64,000 bases of DNA from Asaia bogorensis (lineage in GTDB: Bacteria > Pseudomonadota > Alphaproteobacteria > Acetobacterales > Acetobacteraceae). Within the stretch, counting starts at the first letter, position 1; every line of letters begins with the position of its first letter. Positions 15,891-23,114 of this stretch are shown here, one piece after another. The position numbers were made by a program, and so were the translations under genes. The stretch covers positions 1 through 64,000 of the forward strand of contig CAMCDA010000003.1 of the NCBI GenBank assembly GCA_945873195.1. Direction: 5' to 3'. The notes beneath the pieces are model-generated. The model made no database searches and was not told the origin of the DNA. It saw nothing but the letters and a program-made list of their open reading frames with translations.

Positions 15891-16451
15891 TCAGGCCGCG
15901 TCCTCGCGGCGGTCGCGGACCTTCACGTAGGCGAGCTTCGCATGCTCCCCGCAATAGGGCTTCCCGGGTTCGGAGGCATCGTCGCAGAATTTGAAGCCGC
16001 GCGTGCCAGGCTCTCCGATCGGCCAGCAGCAGGTGATGACCCGCCCATAGGGCCGGTACTGCGCGGGCTGCTGGCGCGGCACGGCGACCGGAACCGGACG
16101 AGCGGCCAACACCGCGGGAGCGACAGGCGGTGCGGGTGGGGGGGCGGCCGGCGCCTCGGCGACGACAACGACGGGTGCCACCTCGATCACCGGCAAGGGT
16201 ACTGGCACATCGGTGCTGGCCAGCGGCGGCAGGGTCGAACCCTCCACGCGCCGTGTGGGCGCCGGTCGCGGCGTCTCGGCGGAGACCGGGTCGCGGCGGA
16301 TGGGGGATGGGCGCGCGGGCAGGTCGAGGCGATGGGCCTTGCCGACGATCGCGTTCTTCGAAACCCCAAGCCGGCGGCCGATCTCGGCCGTGGAATGACC
16401 CTCCGCCCAAAGGGCACGCAGGCGGGCAATGACTTCCTCGGTCCAATCCAT
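15891..16451 (-). CDS. gcrA: Cell-cycle regulator GcrA
   Basis: GcrA is an alphaproteobacterial cell-cycle transcription factor that binds the housekeeping sigma factor and acts at promoters with CcrM-methylated GANTC sites. The 186-residue protein has the N-terminal helix-turn-helix (MDWTEEVIARLRALWAEGHSTAEIGRRLGVSKNAIVGKAHRL, in sections). A Pro/Val/Ala-rich linker follows at about 55-130. The conserved C-terminal domain has the Cys pattern ITCCWPIG, FKFC and PYCGEH. The start codon fits the family exactly. The upstream 258-bp region holds a palindrome containing a near-perfect DnaA box. The target genes cannot be read from this window. Confidence 0.93.
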   Translation of the reverse strand: MDWTEEVIARLRALWAEGHSTAEIGRRLGVSKNAIVGKAHRLDLPARPSPIRRDPVSAETPRPAPTRRVEGSTLPPLASTDVPVPLPVIEVAPVVVVAEAPAAPPPAPPVAPAVLAARPVPVAVPRQQPAQYRPYGRVITCCWPIGEPGTRGFKFCDDASEPGKPYCGEHAKLAYVKVRDRREDAA

Positions 16452-16532
16452 ATCCTGGGTTCCCCTCCCGGTCTAACCACAAAATACGGTATAGACCCTC
16501 GCCGCTCGGCTCAATCCCGGAGTTGGGTCAAA

Positions 16533-16552
16533 CCACAAAAAGTTGTGGACAA
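16533..16552. promoter_or_regulatory. Palindrome with DnaA-like box upstream of gcrA
   Basis: CCACAA-AAAG-TTGTGG (16533-16548) is a perfect inverted repeat, and its right half extends into TGTGGACAA (16544-16552), one mismatch from the DnaA box TGTGGATAA. The element AACCACAAAA also occurs at 16475-16484, between the palindrome and the gcrA start. DnaA activates gcrA in Caulobacter, so the position is suggestive. Confidence 0.4.
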
Positions 16553-16709
16553 CCGGTCGGACCACCACCAGCGTTAGTTTTTTTCGACGGTATGGCCCAG
16601 CCTTTTGGCCCTGCTGGTGGGCGGCGGGTTGATCTCGGGTTCAGCCTTGACAAACGACGGCCGGAAGGGCCGGGTTCCCCGTATAGGGATAAGGTAAGGA
16701 CGGCCGACG

Positions 16710-18632
16710 ATGACGGTGGATTTCCGCGCGCTGACGCGTGACGAGGCGCTGATGACCCAGGCGCTGGACGGAGCCGACCTGGCGCCATTGCTGATGGCGC
16801 TGGTACATCTGACCGGGGAGGAACACTGGCTGGATGAGGTGGCGCCGCACATCACCGGCCCGTGGAACTTCATGGAGAACGCGCCCGACTCCCTGAAGCA
16901 GCGCCTGCGGGACCGGCTGCGGGTGGCGCTGCGGGACTATGCCGACTCCAACCGACCGCTGCCCGAGGAACCGCCGTCGCATCTGCTCCGCCGCATGCTG
17001 AGCGTGGGCGTCGGGCAGGAGGTCCCCGAGGAATACATGCCGCTGATCCTGGAGGAGACCGCCCAGGACCGCGAAGACCCCAAGACCGTGGCCTGGCGCG
17101 CGAAGCCGGATGACAGGCGGCTGGCCGCGTTCCGCGCGGTGATCGTGGGCGCCGGCGTGTCCGGCCTGTGCATGGCGATCAAGATGCGGGAGGCCGGCAT
17201 CCCCTTCACGATCATCGAGCGCAACCCGACCGTCGGCGGCACCTGGTACGAGAACGGCTATCCCGGCTGCGGCGTCGATACGCCCAACCATTTCTATTCC
17301 TTCTCGTTCGAGCCCAACCACGACTGGCCGCGCCATTTCTCCCCGCGGCGGGACCTGTGGAACTATCTGGAGCGGATGGCGGACGACTATGACATTCGCC
17401 GCGACATCCGATTCAACACCGATGTGACCGGCGCGCGGTATGACGAGGCGTCGCGCAAGTGGTTCGTCTCGGTGCAGGCCAAGGACGGATCGGCTGAAAC
17501 GATCGAGGCGAATGCCTTCATCACCGCGGTCGGGCAGTTGAATCAGCCTCAGATTCCGCCGATCCCGGGGTTGGAGGATTTCGCCGGGCCGGCGTTCCAT
17601 ACCGCGCGATGGGATGAGAGCGTCGATCTGACCGGCAAGCGCGTGGCGATGATCGGCACCGGCGCGTCCGGCATGCAGGTTGGGCCGTCGATCGCGGGGG
17701 ATGTGGCGCATCTGACGATCTTCCAGCGCTCCCCGCACTGGGCGGTGGCCAATCCGAACTATCATAAGGATGTGGGCGCGGGGAAAACGGCGGCACTGAA
17801 GTTCATCCCGTTCTATGCGAAGTGGTACCGGTTCCAGTTGCTGTGGGCTTCGTCGGACGGGCTGCACGCGTCGCTGCACGCCGATCCCGCCTGGCCGACG
17901 CCGGACCAGTCGCTGAACGCGCCAAACCAGAAATTCCGGGAAGACCTGATCGCCTACATCAAGGGGCAGATCGGCGATGATCCGGAGCTGCTGGCCAAGG
18001 TCGTGCCGGCCTATCCGCCCTACGGCAAGCGGATGCTGCGCGACAATCACTGGTACAAGATGCTGACCCGCCCGAACGTCGACCTGGTGACCAGCCCGGT
18101 GGAACGGATCACCGCCGACGCGATCGTGACTCGCGACGGGGAGACTCATCCGGCCGATATCCTCGTGCTGGCGACCGGGTTCCATGCGCAGCGGATGCTG
18201 GCGCCGATGGAGATCACCGGCCGCGATGGCGTCAGCGTGCGCGGGCTGTGGGGCGAGGATGAGCCGCGGGCCTATCTGGGCATCACCGCGCCCGGCTTTC
18301 CGAACATGTTCATGCTTTATGGCCCCGGCACGAACCTGGCGCATGGCGGCAGCATCATCTTCCACACGGAATGCCAGGTTCGCTACATCATGCAGTGCCT
18401 GCGGGAGATGCTGGAGACCGGTGCGGCGGCCATGGAGTGCAAGGCCGAACCCTTCGCGGCCTACAACGAACTGCTGGATGCGACGCATGAAGGGATGGTG
18501 TGGGCGCATCGGGGCGTCGGGAGCTGGTACAAGAACAGCAGCGGGCGGGTGGTGACGAATTCCCCGTTCCGGCTGGTGGACTACAGGCGGATGACCGAGG
18601 CGTTGAAGCGGGATGACTACGTGATGGCTTGA
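16710..18632 (+). CDS. Baeyer-Villiger-type flavin monooxygenase
   Basis: A 640-residue FAD- and NADPH-dependent monooxygenase that would insert oxygen next to a ketone carbonyl. The FAD Rossmann motif is GAGVSG at residues 147-152 and the NADP motif is GTGASG at 316-321. The class B BVMO fingerprint FxGxxxHxxxW is FAGPAFHTARW at 291-301. The typical GGTWYENGYPGCGVDTPNHFY segment (in part) follows the first motif. The first 140 residues form an additional helical domain seen in longer BVMO-like proteins. It stands alone, with GcrA divergent on one side and a toxin-antitoxin-like pair on the other. The substrate is unknown; steroid or cyclic ketones are possible given the nearby catabolic genes. 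Confidence 0.87.
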   Translation: MTVDFRALTRDEALMTQALDGADLAPLLMALVHLTGEEHWLDEVAPHITGPWNFMENAPDSLKQRLRDRLRVALRDYADSNRPLPEEPPSHLLRRMLSVGVGQEVPEEYMPLILEETAQDREDPKTVAWRAKPDDRRLAAFRAVIVGAGVSGLCMAIKMREAGIPFTIIERNPTVGGTWYENGYPGCGVDTPNHFYSFSFEPNHDWPRHFSPRRDLWNYLERMADDYDIRRDIRFNTDVTGARYDEASRKWFVSVQAKDGSAETIEANAFITAVGQLNQPQIPPIPGLEDFAGPAFHTARWDESVDLTGKRVAMIGTGASGMQVGPSIAGDVAHLTIFQRSPHWAVANPNYHKDVGAGKTAALKFIPFYAKWYRFQLLWASSDGLHASLHADPAWPTPDQSLNAPNQKFREDLIAYIKGQIGDDPELLAKVVPAYPPYGKRMLRDNHWYKMLTRPNVDLVTSPVERITADAIVTRDGETHPADILVLATGFHAQRMLAPMEITGRDGVSVRGLWGEDEPRAYLGITAPGFPNMFMLYGPGTNLAHGGSIIFHTECQVRYIMQCLREMLETGAAAMECKAEPFAAYNELLDATHEGMVWAHRGVGSWYKNSSGRVVTNSPFRLVDYRRMTEALKRDDYVMA

Positions 18633-18644
18633 GCGTGGCGTATT

Positions 18645-18677
18645 CCTGCATTTGCTGTATATTGCAGCAAATGCAGG
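18645..18677. promoter_or_regulatory. Perfect 13-bp operator palindrome of the toxin-antitoxin pair
   Basis: CCTGCATTTGCTG (18645-18657) and CAGCAAATGCAGG (18665-18677) are exact inverted repeats around TATATTG. A -10-like TATATT (18658-18663) sits at the centre, and the antitoxin ATG is 8 bp downstream. This is the layout expected for autorepression by a Phd/YefM-type antitoxin. Confidence 0.75.
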
Positions 18678-18684
18678 GGTGACC

Positions 18685-18936
18685 ATGACAAGCTACACCA
18701 CCAGTGATTTATCCCGGCGATCGGGCGACATCATCGCCGACGCGCTGCGCCATCCGGTGACCATCACCCAGCGGAACAAGCCGCGCCTCGTGCTGCTCAG
18801 CATCGACGACTATCGCCAGTTGGTCGAACGCGCGGAAACGCGGGTCGCCGGGACGATCGAGGCGATGCCGGATGACCTGCTCGCCGATGTCCAGGCCGCC
18901 GTGGACTCCTACGCGCGGGAACCGGGCGAGGCGTGA
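18685..18936 (+). CDS. Phd/YefM-type antitoxin
   Basis: An 83-residue protein with the Phd/YefM fold pattern: TSDLSRRSGDIIADALRHPVTITQRNKPRLVLLSIDDYRQL (in part), a DNA-binding N-terminal half followed by an acidic C-terminal tail that would wrap the toxin. The segment LVLLSIDDYRQL is the family hallmark. ATG at 18685 is chosen because it follows AGGGGTG and the operator palindrome; the longer frame from 18652 would run through the operator. The stop overlaps the next gene (GTGA). Confidence 0.85.
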   Translation: MTSYTTSDLSRRSGDIIADALRHPVTITQRNKPRLVLLSIDDYRQLVERAETRVAGTIEAMPDDLLADVQAAVDSYAREPGEA

Positions 18937-19346
18937 GCTTCGACGCGATCCGCACCGCGAGCGTCATCCGATACCCTTGCCTCTGGGCGCGCCAGGCGGA
19001 CTCGGGCGAAACCGAGGGCCGCAAGGATCGCCCCGTCGCCGTGGGCGTGCGGATCGCGCGGGAGGGCGGCGACCGGTTGCTGCTGCTGCCCATCACGACG
19101 TCACCGCCAGGGCCGGACCGGAAGGCGATCGAGGTTCCGGCGGCCGAGACGCGGCGCGCCGGCCTCGATACGGATCGCCGCGTCTGGATCATCCTCGATG
19201 AATACAATCTCGATATCATCTGCCGATCTTTCCACCTCGCGCCCGACCCGCCGATCGGCCGTTTCAGCCAGGCGTTCTTTCTGCCGCTGGTGCGGACATT
19301 CCTCGCGCGCGTCGCGGAGGCTCGGCGGGTCGCCCGAGGGCAATGA
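18933..19346 (+). CDS. Putative toxin partner (possibly PemK/MazF-like)
   Basis: A 137-residue protein starting with GTG and overlapping the antitoxin by 4 bp. Visible blocks are RYPCLWARQADSGETEGRKDRPVAV, here given only as key segments: an aromatic/Arg-rich start, a KDRPVAV strand, LLLLPITTSPPG, and WIILDEYN with a conserved-looking FFLPLVRTFLARV at the end. The RPV strand after a charged loop followed by a TT-containing strand recalls PemK/MazF endoribonucleases, but I cannot confirm the fold. Coupling to a Phd-type antitoxin makes toxin function likely; the mechanism is unknown. Confidence 0.6.
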   Translation: MSFDAIRTASVIRYPCLWARQADSGETEGRKDRPVAVGVRIAREGGDRLLLLPITTSPPGPDRKAIEVPAAETRRAGLDTDRRVWIILDEYNLDIICRSFHLAPDPPIGRFSQAFFLPLVRTFLARVAEARRVARGQ

Positions 19347-19412
19347 CCCTGTGACTTGCCCCCGGCCGCAACCTCCCTCAGGATTGGTGCCAACCCGGGA
19401 GAGGAACCGTTC

Positions 19413-20018
19413 ATGGCCCTGCACATCGATTACTATGCCTCCTTGAACTCGCCCTGGACCCATCTGGGGGCCGCGCGGATCGAGGCGATGGCCATGGCGA
19501 ATGGCGCCACGTTGCGCATCTATCCGGTTGATTTTGGTGAGATTTTCTCCCACTCCGGCGGCTTGCCGCTGCCTAAGCGCGCGCCGCAGAGGCAGGCGTA
19601 CCGGTTGCAGGAACTGGCCCGGTGGCGGGAAGACACCGGTATCCCGATCAACATCAAGCCGAAACATTTCCCCTCCGACGAGTTGCCGGCCGCCGCCTGT
19701 GTCATTGCGCTGCGTGAAACCGTGGGGGACTGGCCGGCGATCCGCCTCGCCCATCGCGTGCTGAAGGCGGTCTGGCAGGAGGAAAAGAACACCGGCGACC
19801 GCGACACGCTGTCGGCCCTGATCGCCGATATCGGGCTGGACCCGGCCAAGGTGCTGCCCTTCGCTGACGACCCGCAATGGCTGGAGCGGCGCAAGGCCGA
19901 CACCCAGGCCGCGCTGGATCGGGGCGTGTTCGGGGCGCCGACCTACGTGATCGGAGAGGATATTTTCTGGGGGCAGGATCGGTTGGCATTCGTCCAGCGC
20001 CGCCTGGCACGGGGATGA
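19413..20018 (+). CDS. 2-hydroxychromene-2-carboxylate isomerase family (DsbA-like)
   Basis: A 201-residue thioredoxin-fold protein of the HCCA isomerase / kappa-GST family, which isomerises aromatic ring-cleavage intermediates with glutathione. Motifs are YYASLNSPWTHLGA near the N-terminus (Ser in place of the DsbA CxxC), PKRAPQRQAYRLQEL, and the C-terminal GVFGAPTYVIGEDIFWGQDRL with cis-Pro. ATG at 19413 follows GAGAGGAACC. It may belong with the downstream SDR and acyl-CoA dehydrogenase genes, although a REP-like inverted repeat lies in between. The substrate is unknown. Confidence 0.85.
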   Translation: MALHIDYYASLNSPWTHLGAARIEAMAMANGATLRIYPVDFGEIFSHSGGLPLPKRAPQRQAYRLQELARWREDTGIPINIKPKHFPSDELPAAACVIALRETVGDWPAIRLAHRVLKAVWQEEKNTGDRDTLSALIADIGLDPAKVLPFADDPQWLERRKADTQAALDRGVFGAPTYVIGEDIFWGQDRLAFVQRRLARG

Positions 20019-20031
20019 AAGTCGTTTGGTC

Positions 20032-20111
20032 CGTCATCCCCGGGCTTGTCCCGGGGAGCAATCGCGGCACGGGCGGTGGTGTTGGTCCCCGGGACAAGCC
20101 TAGGGATGACG
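20032..20111. repeat. REP-like inverted repeat, copy A
   Basis: Arm 20032-20057 (CGTCATCCCCGGGCTTGTCC...) is mirrored by 20086-20111, with one 2-bp difference. Each arm is also a small hairpin with a CTTGT loop. Read on the opposite strand, this copy aligns along its whole 80 bp with the repeat at 62537-62615, including the GCCGCGATTG spacer segment. Confidence 0.75.
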
Positions 20112-20139
20112 CGAAGGGCATGTTGGAGGAGGCAACACC

Positions 20140-20892
20140 ATGCGTGGCCTGAACGGACGGCGCGTCATCCTCACCGGCGGGGCCAGCGGCATCGGGCGCG
20201 CCGCCGCCATCCGCTTGGCGCAGGAAGGCTGCGTGGTCGGCATCTTCGACCTGAACGAAGCCGGCGCCCAGGAAACCGCCGCCCTCTGTCCCAACGCCCG
20301 TGCCTACAAGGTCGATATCGCCGACCGCGCGCAGGTCACCGCGGCCATGGAGGACTTCGAGCGTGAATGCGGCCCGACCGAGGGCCTCGCGAACGTCGCC
20401 GGCTGGGATGTGCCGATCAACTTCCTCGATACCGATGAGGATTTCTGGGACAAGGTTACGCGTATCAACATGCGTGGTCCGCTCGTCATGCACCATGTCG
20501 TGACGCGCGGCATGGCGCAGCGCGGGTTCGGGCGGGTGGTGAACGTGGCTTCCGACGCCGGCCGGGTCGGATCGTCGGGCGAATCCGTCTATTCATTCTG
20601 CAAGGGCGGGCTGATCGCCTTCACCAAGACGCTGGCCCGCGAACTTGCCCGCAAGGGCATCACGCTGAACGTGCTGTGCCCCGGCCCGACCGACACGCCG
20701 CTGTTCGATGGGTTCCTCGCGTCGTCTCCATCAGGCGCCAAGATCGGCGAGGCGATGGCGCGCGCCATCCCCCTGCGCCGCATCGGCCAGCCCGATGACT
20801 ATGCGGGGATGATCGCCTTCCTGCTGTCCGACGATTCCGCCTACATGACCGGCCAGACCGTCAGCGTCTCGGGCGGTCTGACGATGGTATAG
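20140..20892 (+). CDS. Short-chain dehydrogenase/reductase
   Basis: A 250-residue classical SDR using NAD(H). The cofactor motif is TGGASGIGRA and the active-site Tyr-Lys is YSFCK (YxxxK), with the upstream Ser in NVASDAGRVGSSGESVYS. NVAG replaces the usual NNAG. The C-terminus has the typical GQTVSVSGGLTMV. Overall similarity suggests the 2-hydroxycyclohexanecarboxyl-CoA or 3-hydroxyacyl-CoA dehydrogenase group, which fits the CoA-thioester genes that follow. The next gene begins 3 bp after its stop, so it is the first gene of a four- to five-gene operon. Confidence 0.9.
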   Translation: MRGLNGRRVILTGGASGIGRAAAIRLAQEGCVVGIFDLNEAGAQETAALCPNARAYKVDIADRAQVTAAMEDFERECGPTEGLANVAGWDVPINFLDTDEDFWDKVTRINMRGPLVMHHVVTRGMAQRGFGRVVNVASDAGRVGSSGESVYSFCKGGLIAFTKTLARELARKGITLNVLCPGPTDTPLFDGFLASSPSGAKIGEAMARAIPLRRIGQPDDYAGMIAFLLSDDSAYMTGQTVSVSGGLTMV

Positions 20893-20895
20893 ACA

Positions 20896-21942
20896 ATGCG
20901 CGTCTTCACCAAAGTTCCGCTCGGCAACTGGCGCGACGTCGCCCCCGCCGCGCAGGCGGCCGAGGCCGCGGGCTTTGCCGCGTTGATGACGGTTGAAACC
21001 GGCTACGACGCGATGACCCCGCTGGCGCTGGCCGCGATGGCGACGCAGCGGATCGAACTGACACCGTCGGTTGTTGTCGCTTTCCCGCGCAGCCCGACCG
21101 TTCTGGCCTCCCAGGCCTGGGACCTGCACGCCAATTCCGGCGGCCGCTTCGTGCTGGGCCTCGGCAGCCAGGTGAAGGGGCACAATGAACGCCGCTTCGG
21201 CATTCCCTGGACCGCGCCGGCCCCACGAATGCGCGACTATGTCCGCGCTCTGCGCGCTGTATGGACAGCATGGGAGACGCGGGGCCCGCTGCGCTTTGAC
21301 AGTGAGCATTACAAGCTGTCTCTGATGACGCCGGATTTCTCCCCCGCGCCCACCGGCCTGCCGATGATCCCGGTCACCATCGCGGCGGTGGGAGAGGCGA
21401 TGCTGCGCGTCGCCGGCCAGGTTGCCGATGGCGTGCGGCTGCACCCGATCTGCTCCCGCAAATACCTCGAGGAAATCTGCATGCCGCAGCTTCTCGAAGG
21501 CATGCGTCGTTCAGGCCGATCCCGCGAACACTTCGACATCCATGGCGGTGGCTTCGTCTGCACCGGCCCCGATGAGGCAACGGTTGCGGCTGAAATGGAT
21601 ATCGCGCGCCGCCGCATCGGCTTCTATGCCTCAACCCGCACCTATCTGCCGATCCTGGAAATGCACGGCCTGCGCGACCTGGGCCTGAAGCTGCACAGGA
21701 TGTCGGTGGAGGGAAAATGGGATCAGATGGCGGATCACGTCTCGGACGATGCCGTCCGTATCTTCGCCGCCTGCGGCACCTATGCCGAACTGCCCAAGGC
21801 GGTCGCCGACCGTTTCGGTGGCGCCGCTGATTCGATCGACATTCACTTCCCCGCGGGCGCGCCCGCGGGCCTGGTGAAGGAACTCGTCACCGACATCCAA
21901 CGCATCCCGCATGGCTTCGCGGGATTCAATACGATCTGGTAA
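20896..21942 (+). CDS. LLM-class F420-type oxidoreductase (TIGR03617-like)
   Basis: A 348-residue luciferase-like TIM barrel that probably uses F420H2 or FMN. Characteristic segments are MTVETGYDAMTPLALAAMAT, FVLGLGSQVKGHNERRFG, MRDYVRALRAVW and VTIAAVGEAMLRVAGQVADG. The order and wording fit the TIGR03617 subfamily. It lies 3 bp after the SDR and 12 bp before the first acyl-CoA dehydrogenase. The reaction is unknown; members occur in catabolic operons for cyclic or branched acids. Confidence 0.88.
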   Translation: MRVFTKVPLGNWRDVAPAAQAAEAAGFAALMTVETGYDAMTPLALAAMATQRIELTPSVVVAFPRSPTVLASQAWDLHANSGGRFVLGLGSQVKGHNERRFGIPWTAPAPRMRDYVRALRAVWTAWETRGPLRFDSEHYKLSLMTPDFSPAPTGLPMIPVTIAAVGEAMLRVAGQVADGVRLHPICSRKYLEEICMPQLLEGMRRSGRSREHFDIHGGGFVCTGPDEATVAAEMDIARRRIGFYASTRTYLPILEMHGLRDLGLKLHRMSVEGKWDQMADHVSDDAVRIFAACGTYAELPKAVADRFGGAADSIDIHFPAGAPAGLVKELVTDIQRIPHGFAGFNTIW

Positions 21943-21954
21943 AGGGAAACGACA

Positions 21955-23103
21955 ATGGCGACACCGATGTTCCGGTTCGACCCAACCGAACTGCCCCCCG
22001 AGGCGGACGTCATCCGCAAGGAAGTCCGCGCCTTCATCAAGGAAAATGAGCACCTGATGGGCTTCTCGAAAGGGGAGTTCAACCGCGACTTCTCCAAGGC
22101 CATGGGGAAGAAGGGCTGGATCGGCATGACCTGGCCCAAGCAGTACGGCGGCCATGAACGCTCCGCCTTCGAACGCTATGTGATCATCGAGGAAATGCTG
22201 GTGGCCGGCGCGCCGTTGTCCGCCCACTACACCGGCGATCGCCAGAGCGGCCCGTCCATCCTGAAGTTCGGCACCGAGGAGCAGAAGCAGTTCTTCGTCC
22301 CCCGGATCGCCGCGGGTGAAATCACCTTCTGCATCGGCATGAGCGAGCCGAACTCCGGCTCCGACCTCGCCGCCACGCGCACCCGCGCGGTGAAAGTGGA
22401 CGGCGGCTACAAGATCAACGGGTCCAAGCTTTGGACCTCGGGCGCGCATCGCGCCGACTATGCCATCATGTTCTGCAAGATGACGCAGGAGGGCCAGGAG
22501 GAAGTCGATCGCCACGCCGGCGGCACGCAGTTCCTGCTCGACCTGAAGGCGCCCGGCATCGACATCCGCCCGGTGATCAACCTGCTGGGTGAGCATCACT
22601 TCAACGAAATCTTCCTGACCGACGTGTTCATCCCGGACAGCCGCCTGCTGGGGAAGGAAGGCAACGGCTGGAACCAGGTGACCGGCGAACTCGCGTTCGA
22701 ACGCAGCGCGCCCGACCGGTTCCTCGTGCTGTTTCAGATGCTGCGCGAAATGGTCCGCATGGCCGGCCCCACCCCCGACAAGGCCACCGCCGCCGCGCTC
22801 GGCAAACTGATCGCCCAGCTTGGCACGCTGCGCAGCATGTCCGTCTCGATCGCCGGCATGTTGCAGGATGGCATCAATCCGAACAGCGAAGCCGCGGTCG
22901 TGAAGGACCTCGGCACCCGGTACGAACAGGACATCCCCGTCGTCGCCCGCCAGTTGTTTCATACGGAACCGGAACTGGAAGCGGTCGATCTCTACGCCTC
23001 GATGGTCGCGCGCAGCACGATGAACGCGCCGCGCTTCTCGATCCAGGGCGGCACACGTGAAATCCTGCGCGGGATCATCGCCCGCGGTCTGGGCCTTCGG
23101 TAA
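21955..23103 (+). CDS. Acyl-CoA dehydrogenase, first of a pair
   Basis: A 382-residue flavoprotein that would introduce a double bond into an acyl-CoA. It has the helical N-terminal domain with MTWPKQYGG, the FAD/substrate motif CIGMSEPNSGSDLAATRTRAV, the beta domain with INGSKLWTSGAHRADY, and a C-terminal helical domain ending IQGGTREILRGIIARGLGL. The adjacent second dehydrogenase is shorter and divergent. Such pairs form heteromeric enzymes in steroid side-chain and cyclic acid breakdown in actinobacteria and proteobacteria; that this pair does so is inference. Confidence 0.93.
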   Translation: MATPMFRFDPTELPPEADVIRKEVRAFIKENEHLMGFSKGEFNRDFSKAMGKKGWIGMTWPKQYGGHERSAFERYVIIEEMLVAGAPLSAHYTGDRQSGPSILKFGTEEQKQFFVPRIAAGEITFCIGMSEPNSGSDLAATRTRAVKVDGGYKINGSKLWTSGAHRADYAIMFCKMTQEGQEEVDRHAGGTQFLLDLKAPGIDIRPVINLLGEHHFNEIFLTDVFIPDSRLLGKEGNGWNQVTGELAFERSAPDRFLVLFQMLREMVRMAGPTPDKATAAALGKLIAQLGTLRSMSVSIAGMLQDGINPNSEAAVVKDLGTRYEQDIPVVARQLFHTEPELEAVDLYASMVARSTMNAPRFSIQGGTREILRGIIARGLGLR

Positions 23104-23114
23104 GGAGACGCATC

